Made by a program: the position numbers and the translations under genes. Positions 41,934 to 50,270 of a stretch of 64,000 bases of DNA are shown piece by piece (the first letter of the stretch is position 1; each line of letters begins with the position of its first letter). The notes under the pieces were generated by a model. It worked only from the letters and a program-made list of their open reading frames with translations, did not search any database and was not told the DNA's origin. Location: the NCBI RefSeq assembly GCF_000423105.1, contig NZ_AUHI01000012.1, forward strand, positions 1-64,000. Direction: 5' to 3'. This DNA is from Halalkalibacillus halophilus DSM 18494. Lineage in GTDB: Bacteria > Bacillota > Bacilli > Bacillales > Alkalibacillaceae.

Positions 41934-42093
41934 GATTTGTGGATATAATGTTTGATTTCTGGATAAATGATTACTTTTCTGGAAATAGGTTTGAGTATTC
42001 TGGATATATTGTTCCTTTTTCTGGATATATTTAGATTGTCCTGGATAAGAGCGTAGATTTCTGGATATCACGTACTTTTTGTGGATATAATGA
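41934..42093 (+). repeat. Eight-unit TGGATA element, copy D
   Basis: Words start at 41940, 41960, 41980, 42001, 42022, 42042, 42062 and 42082, with the same step series 20, 20, 21, 21, 20, 20 and 20 bp as copies A-C. The spacers have drifted more, but GATTT before the first word and a TC ending of unit 5 (GTCC here) remain. It fills most of the gap between metS and tatD. Confidence 0.88.
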
Positions 42094-42154
42094 GCGACCG
42101 TATCCATCCCAATTCCCAAACACCCTTACTTAAAACCAAAAAGGAGAGATAATA

Positions 42155-42922
42155 ATGCTTTTTGATACACATGTGCATTTGAATGCAGATCAATTTAATG
42201 AGGACCGTGATGAGGTCATTAAAAATGCCCAAGAGGCTGGGGTAACCCATATGGTTGTAGTTGGATTCGACCGGAAAACAATACCGATTGCGTTAGAAAT
42301 TGCTGAACAATATGACTTTATATACTCAGCAGTTGGTTGGCACCCAGTAGACGCTGTGGACTGCACAGAAGAAGATTTAAATTGGATTGAAGAATTAAGC
42401 ACCCACCCGAAAGTAGTAGCGATTGGTGAAATGGGACTTGATTATCATTGGGATAAATCACCTAAAGAAGTTCAAAAAGAAGTATTTAGAAAACAGATTG
42501 CTCTTGCAAAGCGTGTAAATTTGCCAGTCATTATTCATAACCGTGAAGCTACGGCTGATATTGTTCAAATTTTAAAAGAAGAAGATGCGCATGAAGCTGG
42601 TGGGATCATGCACTGTTACAGTGATGGTGTTTCCTATGCAAAGGAATGTCTTGAGATGGGCTTTTATATTTCTCTTGGAGGCCCAGTAACATTCAAGAAT
42701 GCGAAAGACCCAAAGATCGTAGCAGAAGAAGTCCCGCTTGATCGTTTACTAATTGAGACGGATTGTCCATTTTTAGCCCCGCATCCGAACCGCGGAAAGC
42801 GTAATGAACCAGCATATGTAAAATTGGTGGCGGAAAAGATTGCGGAAATAAAAGGCGAGTCGTTCGAAACGGTTGCAAAAGTCACAAATAAAAATGCAAA
42901 AGACCTATTTCAAATCTCGTAA
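42155..42922 (+). CDS. tatD: TatD family metal-dependent hydrolase
   Basis: A 255-residue TIM-barrel metallohydrolase of the TatD/YcfH family (B. subtilis YabD), a DNase-like enzyme. Metal-binding segments DTHVHLNADQF, GEMGLDYHW, VIHNREA, HCYSDG and ETDCPFLAPHPNRGKRN are all present. It lies between metS and yabE as in B. subtilis. RBS AAGGAGAG. Confidence 0.93.
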   Translation: MLFDTHVHLNADQFNEDRDEVIKNAQEAGVTHMVVVGFDRKTIPIALEIAEQYDFIYSAVGWHPVDAVDCTEEDLNWIEELSTHPKVVAIGEMGLDYHWDKSPKEVQKEVFRKQIALAKRVNLPVIIHNREATADIVQILKEEDAHEAGGIMHCYSDGVSYAKECLEMGFYISLGGPVTFKNAKDPKIVAEEVPLDRLLIETDCPFLAPHPNRGKRNEPAYVKLVAEKIAEIKGESFETVAKVTNKNAKDLFQIS

Positions 42923-43092
42923 AAGTTTGTCATAAAAAAAGATTTCTATCGTAGTATATGATAGATAGACTTTGGCTAAGATGAAGATAGGCGACCTAGT
43001 TGAACCATTGATACATCAGTATTCCTTACAACTATATTAAAAAAAGATTACAAGTGTAATCAACTTGTAAAGTTTAGTTCGTAGGATTTAGT

Positions 43093-43122
43093 TTGACTTT
43101 AAAATACTAGGTAACCTATAAT
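43093..43122 (+). promoter_or_regulatory. Sigma-A promoter of yabE
   Basis: TTGACT (43093-43098) and TATAAT (43117-43122) with 18-bp spacing, 27 bp before the gene. Confidence 0.75.
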
Positions 43123-43148
43123 CGGATGGGTACAAAGGAGGCATTTTT

Positions 43149-44519
43149 ATGACAAATAAGAAACAGGCATCATCGGGCTTTGGATTTGCTAAGTTAGTAA
43201 TTCCTTTCCTCGTGACAATCTTAGCATTAGCCTCAGTTTCATATTTCACTTACGACGCAATTACAGCTGAAGTAACAGTCGTGGAAGATGAGGAAGAAAA
43301 CACGCTGGTTACTACTGCAGGTACGGTTAGTGAGTTAATGGAGGAACTAGAAATTGAAGTTTCAGACCATGACGAACTATCTGAAGCGTTAGACACAGTA
43401 ATCGAAGACGGAATGAACATAGAATATAAATCTGCAAATCAAGTAACTGTATCGATTGATGAAGAGTCATCAGAGTACTTTACGACACAAGAAACAGTAG
43501 AAGACTTCCTGCAAGAAGAATCTATTGAAGTAGGCGATTATGACGACTTATCAGTAGATCTTGATGAAGAACTAGCAAATGCCATGACAATTGAACTGAA
43601 TCGCGCATTTGAAGTAACACTAACAGATGGCGAAGAAACAACTACACATATGGTAACGAACCGCTCTGTGGAAGACCTACTTACTCAAGAAGCCATCGAG
43701 CTAGATGAATTAGATCAACTAAATGTAGACTTGTCAGATCAATTATCTGATGTAGATGAAATTGAAATTGTTCGTGTAACAGTAGAAACGGAATCTGTAG
43801 AAGAATCTGTAGCTTTTGAAACGGAAACTAGAAATGATAATTCATTGTTAGAAGGTAATTCAGAAGTTGTGCAGGAAGGTACAGAAGGGTTAAAAGAGTT
43901 AGAATACGAAGTAACTTATGAGAATGGCGAAGAAGTTTCACGTGAATTAGTAAATGAAGAGATGGTAGAAGATAGTGTGAACCATGTGGTCGCTCAAGGT
44001 ACTAAGAAACCAGAACCTGAGCCGGAAAAGCAGGTCGTGCAAGCTTCTAATAATTCATCTTCATCCGATTCGAGTAGTTCTAGTAGCTCATCAAACTCAA
44101 ACAGTAGCTCAACAAGCTCAAGCAATAGCTCATCAAGTTCCAGCAATAATTCTTCAAGCTCAAGCAGCTCCTCTAGCTCGAGCTCACAAGGTGTCCAGCA
44201 GGCATCTAGTAATGACGATAATGTTGTGAAGGAATTATCGATGGCGGCAACAGCTTATACAGCTAAATGTTATGGTTGCTCGGGTATTACTGCAACAGGA
44301 ATTAATTTAAATAACCAACCAAACTTAAAAGTGGTAGCGGTTGACCCAAGTGTTATTCCTTTAGGATCTAAAGTTTGGGTAGAAGGTTATGGTACAGCGA
44401 TTGCTGGCGATACTGGCGGAGCAATTAAAGGAAATAAGATTGACTTACATGTTCCAACGAAAGCGGAAGCGAATAGCTTCGGTAGAAGAACTGTAAGAGT
44501 TAAAGTGTTCTCAGACTAG
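43149..44519 (+). CDS. yabE: YabE-like cell wall protein (DUF348, G5 and 3D domains)
   Basis: A 456-residue secreted or membrane-tethered protein. The signal or anchor segment lies at about 14-34. Three DUF348 ubiquitin-like repeats (about 38-210) are followed by a G5 domain (about 215-290), then a serine-rich linker of nearly 50 residues, and a C-terminal 3D domain (about 360-456; AVDPSVIPLGSKVWVEGYG, AGDTGGAIKGNKIDLH). The 3D domain resembles the lytic transglycosylase fold of resuscitation-promoting factors. The low-complexity linker uses many different serine codons, so it is kept at protein level. The protein is very acidic outside the catalytic domain. Confidence 0.92.
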   Translation: MTNKKQASSGFGFAKLVIPFLVTILALASVSYFTYDAITAEVTVVEDEEENTLVTTAGTVSELMEELEIEVSDHDELSEALDTVIEDGMNIEYKSANQVTVSIDEESSEYFTTQETVEDFLQEESIEVGDYDDLSVDLDEELANAMTIELNRAFEVTLTDGEETTTHMVTNRSVEDLLTQEAIELDELDQLNVDLSDQLSDVDEIEIVRVTVETESVEESVAFETETRNDNSLLEGNSEVVQEGTEGLKELEYEVTYENGEEVSRELVNEEMVEDSVNHVVAQGTKKPEPEPEKQVVQASNNSSSSDSSSSSSSSNSNSSSTSSSNSSSSSSNNSSSSSSSSSSSSQGVQQASSNDDNVVKELSMAATAYTAKCYGCSGITATGINLNNQPNLKVVAVDPSVIPLGSKVWVEGYGTAIAGDTGGAIKGNKIDLHVPTKAEANSFGRRTVRVKVFSD

Positions 44520-44541
44520 AATTAGTGTTGATATATAAGTC

Positions 44542-44592
44542 AAAGGATAATCCTGCTATACTAATGTATAGATAAGGGTTATCCTTTTTTTG
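44542..44592 (+). terminator. Terminator of yabE
   Basis: AAAGGATAA / TTATCCTTT outer stem with an inner CTATAC / GTATAG stem, followed by seven T. Confidence 0.85.
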
Positions 44593-44651
44593 ATTATACC
44601 CGTCAATGATTGTATAAATAAGTTTGTTCAAACGGAAGGAATATAAAGCGT

Positions 44652-45209
44652 ATGAAAATAAAAGAAATGATCGTAGTGGAGGGAAAGGATGACACCGTTC
44701 GGATCAAATTAGCTGTAGAAGCTGATACAATTGAAACGAATGGTTCAGCAATTAACGAAGCAACCCTCAAGCAAATTAAACTGGCACAAGAAAAACGCGG
44801 AGTAATCGTCTTTACCGATCCCGACTTCCCCGGAGAGAGGATTCGGCGTATTATTGATGAACATGTCTCTGGTTGTAAACACGCATTTCTGCCGAAAGAA
44901 AAGGCTAAAAGCAAACATGGATTGGGCGTCGAACATGCAACAGTAGCTGACATCAGACATGCATTGCAATCTGTTCACACCTTGCGCGAGGATCAACACG
45001 AGGAAGCAGTAGACTGGAGACCGTTATTGCTTCAATATGGGTTGATTGGTGGTCCACTTGCGAAGACGAGAAGAAATGAATTAGGAAACAGATTGCATAT
45101 AGGTTACGCGAATGCTAAACAATTAGAGAAACGCCTGCACGCTTTTCAGATTTCAAGAGAGCTATTTGAACAGACGATGCAAGATATTGTGAAAGAGGAA
45201 GGAATGTAA
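44652..45209 (+). CDS. rnmV: Ribonuclease M5
   Basis: A 185-residue Toprim-domain endonuclease that matures 5S rRNA. The Toprim glutamate is in VVEGKDDTVRI, the second acidic motif in VFTDPDFPGERIR, and the HGVGVEHA-type segment reads KHGLGVEHATVADI. It lies 3 bp upstream of ksgA, an arrangement conserved across bacilli. Confidence 0.95.
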   Translation: MKIKEMIVVEGKDDTVRIKLAVEADTIETNGSAINEATLKQIKLAQEKRGVIVFTDPDFPGERIRRIIDEHVSGCKHAFLPKEKAKSKHGLGVEHATVADIRHALQSVHTLREDQHEEAVDWRPLLLQYGLIGGPLAKTRRNELGNRLHIGYANAKQLEKRLHAFQISRELFEQTMQDIVKEEGM

Positions 45210-45212
45210 CAG

Positions 45213-46085
45213 ATGAAAGCAATTGCGACATATACACGAACAAAAGCAATTATGGAGAGGCATAAGCTATCTTTTAAGAAAAGTCTTGGTCAGAACTTTT
45301 TAATTGATGTAAACATACTTGAAAAAATCGTTCATAAAGCAGGAATAGACGATAACAGTTTCGTAATCGAGATAGGTCCTGGAATCGGCGCTTTGACAGA
45401 ACAGCTTGCCTTAAAAGCAAATCAAGTCCATGCATTTGAAATAGACGGTAGATTGATTGAGGTATTAAACGAAACCTTAGATCCTTATGATAATGTGTCG
45501 CTTTATCACCAGGACATATTAGAAGCTGACTTAATTTCATTGATTAAAGAAAAAGCTGCAGCTGGTCAAGAGGTGCATGTAGTTGCTAATTTACCGTATT
45601 ATATTACAACGGCGATTTTAATGAAATTACTAAAAGATCAAGCTCCGATAGATACGATTACCGTCATGATGCAAAAGGAAGTAGCAGCGCGAATGGCAGC
45701 TGGACCTAATACAAAAGACTATGGTTCGCTTTCGATTGCAGTACAGTATTTAACAGAAAGTAAAGTAGTGATGGATGTACCGAAAACATGCTTTGTCCCG
45801 CAGCCAAATGTTGATTCAGCCATCCTGCAACTGCATAGGCGGAAGGAAAAAGCAGTAGATGTATCCAATGAAGACTTATTCTTTACATTGATGCAAGCAA
45901 GTTTTGGACAAAGACGTAAAACCATAAGAAATAACTTAAAACGAGAATTTGAAGATCGAATCAACTCAGGACAATTAGATCAGCTTTTAGAGCAGGCTGG
46001 GATCGAACCATCTAGAAGAGGGGAATCTCTTTCTATCGAAGAGTTTGCGCGACTAGCCAATACATTTGACTCTTTTCTAAACTAA
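45213..46085 (+). CDS. rsmA: 16S rRNA A1518/A1519 dimethyltransferase
   Basis: A 290-residue KsgA/RsmA methyltransferase. The N-terminal FKKSLGQNFLID, SAM motif EIGPGIGALTEQL, catalytic NLPYYITTAILMKLL and the C-terminal SFGQRRKTIRNNL are all present. It makes the two dimethyladenosines of the 3' helix 45 of 16S rRNA. RBS GAAGGAATG overlaps the rnmV end, so the two genes are coupled. Confidence 0.96.
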   Translation: MKAIATYTRTKAIMERHKLSFKKSLGQNFLIDVNILEKIVHKAGIDDNSFVIEIGPGIGALTEQLALKANQVHAFEIDGRLIEVLNETLDPYDNVSLYHQDILEADLISLIKEKAAAGQEVHVVANLPYYITTAILMKLLKDQAPIDTITVMMQKEVAARMAAGPNTKDYGSLSIAVQYLTESKVVMDVPKTCFVPQPNVDSAILQLHRRKEKAVDVSNEDLFFTLMQASFGQRRKTIRNNLKREFEDRINSGQLDQLLEQAGIEPSRRGESLSIEEFARLANTFDSFLN

Positions 46086-46089
46086 TATC

Positions 46090-46117
46090 ACACTCTTCCC
46101 TTCCGTGTAATACGTTA
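46090..46117 (+). promoter_or_regulatory. Sigma-K-like promoter of yabG
   Basis: AC (46090-46091) and AATACGTTA (46109-46117) are 17 bp apart, one mismatch from CATANNNTA. yabG is a sigma-K gene in B. subtilis. Confidence 0.4.
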
Positions 46118-46146
46118 TAGAAGATGCATGGATCGGAGGAGACTCG

Positions 46147-47043
46147 ATGAAATACTGGACTAAGGGAGATTTGGTGACCCGCCAATCATATAATCATGAC
46201 CTTTTATTTCGTGTGCAAAAAGTAACTGGGGAGCGAGCGACTTTATATGGTGAAAATTTTCGCTTGCAAGCTGACGCACCACTTGATGACTTGAAAAAAG
46301 TAGACAACAATGAACGAAATCAGTTAGAGGAAGAAATCAAAAAGAAAGAAGCAGCTACGTATCGATTGTTCCATCAGGACTATTATCTTCGTTCGTTTAG
46401 AGAGCAAGCAAAACCAGTTTCGGAAGTAGATAAACGAATGACTCAATTCCAGCTCTGTCCAAAAGTTTTGCATATGGATGGCGATGCGTTGTTTTTAAAG
46501 AAGTGCGTATCCCTATATAAGCGTTTGGGTCTCCAAATCCATGGTGCTTATGTAGAAGAAGAAGAAATGCCTACACAAGTGGCTGCTATCATGAAAAAAA
46601 TCCAGCCTGACATTCTTGTAATAACAGGGCATGATGCATATTCTGAACAAAAAGGAGAAGAGCAAGACATCAAAGCTTACCGTAACAGTAAGTACTTTGT
46701 CGAAGCCGTAAGAGAAGCTAGACGCATAGAACCATGCTTAGATCAGTTAATAATCTTTGCTGGAGCATGCCAGTCTCATTTTGAATCGTTGATTAGAGCT
46801 GGGGCCAATTTTGCAAGTTCTCCTACACGGATTAATATTCATGCTCTAGATCCTGTGTATGTAGTCGCAAAAGTAGGTTTTACATCATTTATGAATAAAG
46901 TTGACCTATTTGACGTGATTGAAAATACAGTCACACAAGAAAAAGGAATTGGTGGAGTAGAAACAAAAGGGTTATTTCGAGTAGGTTTACCTTATGTGAA
47001 AGATGCTCCTATTACGAATGAAAAATCCCAAGCAAGTGATTAA
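46147..47043 (+). CDS. yabG: Sporulation peptidase YabG
   Basis: A 298-residue cysteine-type protease that trims spore coat proteins such as SpoIVA and CotT in the mother cell. The conserved segments are VLHMDGDALFLKKC, DILVITGHDAYSEQKG, SKYFVEAVREAR and IFAGACQSHFESLI. RBS CGGAGGAGA. It sits between ksgA and veg as in B. subtilis. Confidence 0.95.
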   Translation: MKYWTKGDLVTRQSYNHDLLFRVQKVTGERATLYGENFRLQADAPLDDLKKVDNNERNQLEEEIKKKEAATYRLFHQDYYLRSFREQAKPVSEVDKRMTQFQLCPKVLHMDGDALFLKKCVSLYKRLGLQIHGAYVEEEEMPTQVAAIMKKIQPDILVITGHDAYSEQKGEEQDIKAYRNSKYFVEAVREARRIEPCLDQLIIFAGACQSHFESLIRAGANFASSPTRINIHALDPVYVVAKVGFTSFMNKVDLFDVIENTVTQEKGIGGVETKGLFRVGLPYVKDAPITNEKSQASD

Positions 47044-47050
47044 TTATAGT

Positions 47051-47082
47051 AAAAGAACACCTCCACAGGGTGTTCTTTTTTA
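47051..47082 (+). terminator. Terminator of yabG
   Basis: AAAGAACACC(T) / GGGTGTTCTTT hairpin with a T-run. Confidence 0.9.
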
Positions 47083-47152
47083 TTTGAAATGAAATAAATT
47101 GGAATATTTATATGAGAATGGGAAAAGATTAAGAAGAACGGGTAAAATTATA

Positions 47153-47182
47153 TTGACAGTAGCTAATGTATATTGATATAAT
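47153..47182 (+). promoter_or_regulatory. veg promoter P1
   Basis: Consensus boxes TTGACA (47153-47158) and TATAAT (47177-47182) with 18-bp spacing. Confidence 0.75.
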
Positions 47183-47194
47183 TAAAAATTATTT

Positions 47195-47223
47195 TTGACT
47201 CGGGAATGAAATTGTGGTATAGT
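47195..47223 (+). promoter_or_regulatory. veg promoter P2
   Basis: TTGACT (47195-47200) and TATAGT (47218-47223) with 17-bp spacing. The start would be near 47230, leaving only about 16 nt of leader that is almost all ribosome site. Veg promoters are among the strongest vegetative promoters of bacilli. Confidence 0.8.
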
Positions 47224-47245
47224 ATTCTTAGTGAGGTGGAGTCTA

Positions 47246-47500
47246 ATGGGTAAAACACTCGGTGAAATTAAACAAGCTTTAGATGTAAAGATTGGCGAAA
47301 AATTGACGCTTCAAGCTAATGGAGGTCGACGAAAGACGATTGAACGCTGTGGCGTGCTAGCTGAGACGTATCCTTCCGTATTTATCGTTGAGTTAGATCA
47401 AGACGAGCATTCCTTCGAAAGGGTTTCATACAGCTACGCAGATGTTCTAACGGAGACAGTAAAAATTACCTTCACAGAAGAAATCACCAAGATGGCATAA
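47246..47500 (+). CDS. veg: Veg protein (biofilm-related)
   Basis: An 84-residue Veg protein. The core ANGGRRKTIERCGVLAETYPSVF and FERVSYSYADVLTETV is nearly invariant in bacilli. B. subtilis Veg stimulates biofilm matrix genes by hindering SinR. ATG 47246 is preceded by GTGAGGTGGA. Two strong promoters stand upstream. The sspF gene that usually follows is not found. Confidence 0.95.
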   Translation: MGKTLGEIKQALDVKIGEKLTLQANGGRRKTIERCGVLAETYPSVFIVELDQDEHSFERVSYSYADVLTETVKITFTEEITKMA

Positions 47501-47523
47501 GGCAGTATAGCGCTGCTTTTTAT
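47499..47523 (+). terminator. Terminator of veg
   Basis: AAGGCAG / CTGCTTT stem overlapping the stop codon region, followed by TTATTT. Confidence 0.6.
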
Positions 47524-47644
47524 TTATTTTCTTCACCAACACACTTTCCCTTTTTCTCATATATACATACCGTATTTAAACGAAGGGATCGGGACAATTA
47601 CATTTGAATAATTGAAGTGTGTTCGTGATGGCAACTACATGAAT

Positions 47645-47682
47645 GAAAAAGACTGCAGGTTTATCTGCAGTCTTTTTATTTT
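47645..47682 (+). terminator. Stand-alone terminator between veg and ispE
   Basis: AAAAGACTGCAG / CTGCAGTCTTTT hairpin with a T-run. No CDS lies between it and the veg terminator 120 bp upstream; I see nothing else firm in 47524-47791. Confidence 0.85.
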
Positions 47683-47791
47683 GCCATTTATAGAAAGAAG
47701 TTTGTAATATCGCTTGTTCTATTTTCTGGTTTTCTTTATACTTTTTAAAAGTGATACATACCGAAAAATAGCTGATAGAAGGTGACAGCAA

Positions 47792-48640
47792 ATGATTTTA
47801 GAGAAGGCACCTGCAAAAATCAACCTAACTTTAGATGTCTTAAGGAAACGGGACGATGGGTACCATGAAGTGGAAATGATTATGACGCAAGTAGATTTGG
47901 CAGATCGCTTATCGTTTGAAAAAATCCAAGGAAACCAAATTGTAATTGAATCTGAAAGTAGATTTGTTCCAAACGATCGCCGAAACTTAGCTTATCAAGC
48001 AGCAAAGTTATTAATGGAGCGAATGGGTGTAAAAGCTGGCGTGAAAATCACAATAGATAAAAAGATTCCCGTAGCAGCTGGTCTAGCCGGTGGTAGCACG
48101 GATGCAGCTGCCGCTTTTCGAGGAATTAATCGTTTATTTGATTTAGGGTGCACATATGACACGTTAGGAAAACTCAGCGAAGAATTGGGTTCAGATATTC
48201 CTTTTTGTATTCAAGGTGGAACGCAGCTGGCGACCGGTCGTGGGGAGAAACTTACCAAATTACCTTCTCTCCCTTCGTGCTGGGTTGTATTAGCAAAACC
48301 TAATATTGGTGTTTCTACTCGAGATGTATACAAACGTGTAGATTTGACTAGTATGGATCATCCGAATACGAAGGCTGCAAAGCAGGAATTAGAGAATCAG
48401 CATTTTAAAGGAATTTGTGCGGAACTTAAAAATGTACTTGAGCCAATAACAGCAAGTATGTATAGAGATGTTGCCAAAATTAAATCTCAAATGGAGAACG
48501 CGGGTGCTGACGGTGTATTAATGAGTGGTAGTGGCCCGACTGTATTTGCTTTGGCAAAGCAGGAGTCCAAGGCTAATAGAATTTATAATCAACTAAAAGG
48601 TTTTTGCCAAGAAGTGTATGTGGTTCGTTCACTTAACTGA
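47792..48640 (+). CDS. ispE: 4-diphosphocytidyl-2-C-methyl-D-erythritol kinase
   Basis: A 282-residue GHMP kinase of the MEP isoprenoid pathway. It has EKAPAKINLTLDVLRKRDDGYHEVEM at the N-terminus (first motif), the ATP loop PVAAGLAGGSTDAAA and the C-terminal MSGSGPTVFAL. RBS AGAAGGTGA. It is followed by purR. Confidence 0.95.
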   Translation: MILEKAPAKINLTLDVLRKRDDGYHEVEMIMTQVDLADRLSFEKIQGNQIVIESESRFVPNDRRNLAYQAAKLLMERMGVKAGVKITIDKKIPVAAGLAGGSTDAAAAFRGINRLFDLGCTYDTLGKLSEELGSDIPFCIQGGTQLATGRGEKLTKLPSLPSCWVVLAKPNIGVSTRDVYKRVDLTSMDHPNTKAAKQELENQHFKGICAELKNVLEPITASMYRDVAKIKSQMENAGADGVLMSGSGPTVFALAKQESKANRIYNQLKGFCQEVYVVRSLN

Positions 48641-48706
48641 AAAACTAGAAATTCCTAATAATTCGTGGTATATTATTAGTTAATATTCGGATTTAGAGGT
48701 GTACTT

Positions 48707-49519
48707 ATGAAAAGAAGTGAACGAATTGTTGCGATGACGCATCATTTTAAAGAGAATCCTAACCAAATGATTTCGCTCCCTTACTTTGTGGAAACATTTC
48801 AATCAGCCAAATCTTCTATCAGTGAAGATATTGATATAATTGACCATATGTTTCATACATTGGGGATAGGTAGGTTGCAGACGACAGCTGGAGCGTCAGG
48901 AGGAGTCCGCTATTTACCTGATTATAGCAAGGACAACGGTTCTGAATTTATATCTGAGTTGATTGAGTTATTAGAAGATCCAAAGAGAATTTTACCTGGT
49001 GGATACATTTATATGAGTGATCTATTAGGGGATTTAAATAAAGTGCGAACGATGGGAAAGATATTCTCAGCTGCATTTAAAGAATTAGAAGTTGACTATG
49101 TAGTTACGGTTGCTACCAAGGGTATTCCTTTAGCGTATGCGATAGCAGAAGTATTAAATGTACCTGTAGTGATTATTAGAAGAGATCCGAAAGTAACAGA
49201 AGGTTCTACCGTAAGTATCAATTATGTTTCGGGCTCCTCGAGAAAGATACAAACGATGGTTTTGGCAAAGCGGAGTATTAAAGAAGGGGCAAATGTCCTG
49301 TTAGTCGATGACTTTATGAAAGCTGGCGGAACCATTGAAGGCATGATCAGTTTGATGAAAGAGTTTGATGCGACCGTAAAAGGAATTGGCGTACTGGCTG
49401 AAGCGGAAGATGAAGAAGAGGATTTACGGATTGACGATTATGTTTCACTAGTTAAAATTCAAGAAGTAGATGAAAGAGCTGGTACAATTAACATTTCTAA
49501 AGGAAATTATTTTTATTAG
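48707..49519 (+). CDS. purR: Purine operon repressor PurR
   Basis: A 270-residue repressor with an N-terminal winged helix (about 1-70) and a phosphoribosyltransferase-like effector domain. The PRPP-binding motif LLVDDFMKAGGT is intact; PRPP relieves DNA binding. Gene order ispE-purR is as in B. subtilis, but yabJ (ridA), which normally follows and is co-transcribed, is missing; a terminator and then spoVG follow instead. Confidence 0.95.
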   Translation: MKRSERIVAMTHHFKENPNQMISLPYFVETFQSAKSSISEDIDIIDHMFHTLGIGRLQTTAGASGGVRYLPDYSKDNGSEFISELIELLEDPKRILPGGYIYMSDLLGDLNKVRTMGKIFSAAFKELEVDYVVTVATKGIPLAYAIAEVLNVPVVIIRRDPKVTEGSTVSINYVSGSSRKIQTMVLAKRSIKEGANVLLVDDFMKAGGTIEGMISLMKEFDATVKGIGVLAEAEDEEEDLRIDDYVSLVKIQEVDERAGTINISKGNYFY

Positions 49520-49527
49520 ATCAGAGT

Positions 49528-49557
49528 CCAAGTCAGTTTAGCTGGCTTGGTTTTTTT
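49528..49557 (+). terminator. Terminator of purR
   Basis: CCAAGTCAG / CTGGCTTGG stem followed by seven T. Confidence 0.92.
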
Positions 49558-49575
49558 AATTTACATGCCATAAGA

Positions 49576-49608
49576 GATTTCTGGATAACGTCCTACTTTT
49601 CTTGATTG
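49576..49608 (+). repeat. Remnant of the TGGATA element
   Basis: AGATTTCTGGATAA (word at 49582) and CTTGATT (word at 49602, 20 bp on) resemble the first two units of copies A and B, including CATAAGAGATTT before the first word and TACTTTTC between them. Beyond this the period is lost. Confidence 0.55.
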
Positions 49609-49721
49609 GACGTAATGTTTAATCTAGACATAAGAAAGCATTCCACAACCTATAATTGTTGTCTAAATGATATTTAATTTTAACCAAGTTGTAAAAATTA
49701 TAAAAATTATTTATAAAAAGA

Positions 49722-49746
49722 AGGATTTTTCTGACAAGTGTGGAAT
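49722..49746 (+). promoter_or_regulatory. Sigma-H promoter of spoVG
   Basis: AGGATTT (49722-49728) and GTGGAAT (49740-49746) are 11 bp apart, matching RnAGGAwWW-N11-RnnGAAT, as in the classic spoVG promoter. The 50 bp upstream are extremely AT-rich, the kind of site AbrB binds. Confidence 0.85.
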
Positions 49747-49843
49747 GAGTATAGGGAGAGTCTTATATTTTTTGCACTAAAAAGAAGTGTAAGGCTTACG
49801 TCACTTGTTGTGAGTTAAAGATACTTAAAGGTGGTGAGACAGA

Positions 49844-50131
49844 ATGCAAGTAACTGACGTAAGGCTACGTCGTGTGAATACGGATGGTCGTATGCGCGCA
49901 ATCGCATCGATCACCTTAGATGAGGAATTCGTTGTACATGACATCCGTGTTATTGATGGAAATAATGGGCTTTTCGTAGCAATGCCTAGTAAACGAACTC
50001 CAGATGGTGAGTTTCGGGATATTGCACACCCAATCAATTCTGGCACACGTGGTAAAATTCAAGATGCTGTTTTAGAAGAGTACCACAATTCCGATTCAGA
50101 AGTAGAATATGAAGAAGCGGGTGCTTCTTAA
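49844..50131 (+). CDS. spoVG: Septation/regulatory protein SpoVG
   Basis: A 95-residue RNA/DNA-binding regulator involved in septation and sporulation. The conserved VTDVRLRRVNTDGRMRAIAS and VAMPSKRTPDGEFRDIAHPI are present, with a short acidic tail. RBS AAAGGTGG. It has a sigma-H promoter upstream and its own terminator. Confidence 0.96.
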   Translation: MQVTDVRLRRVNTDGRMRAIASITLDEEFVVHDIRVIDGNNGLFVAMPSKRTPDGEFRDIAHPINSGTRGKIQDAVLEEYHNSDSEVEYEEAGAS

Positions 50132-50143
50132 AAGTGAGTGCAT

Positions 50144-50179
50144 AAGAAGTCTAATCGACCAGGATTAGGCTTCTTTTTT
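50144..50179 (+). terminator. Terminator of spoVG
   Basis: AAGAAGTCTAATC / GATTAGGCTTCTT stem with a T-run. Confidence 0.92.
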
Positions 50180-50270
50180 ATATACCCAACTTCAAAAGCT
50201 CTAAACGTATTTACATGCTTTTTTTAAATTTTGATTACATTTACTTGAAGGTAGACTTTAACAGGGTTCA

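Noticed and set aside
47524..47791. sspF gene as in B. subtilis
   Set aside because: No reading frame with SspF-like sequence occurs in the gap on either strand.
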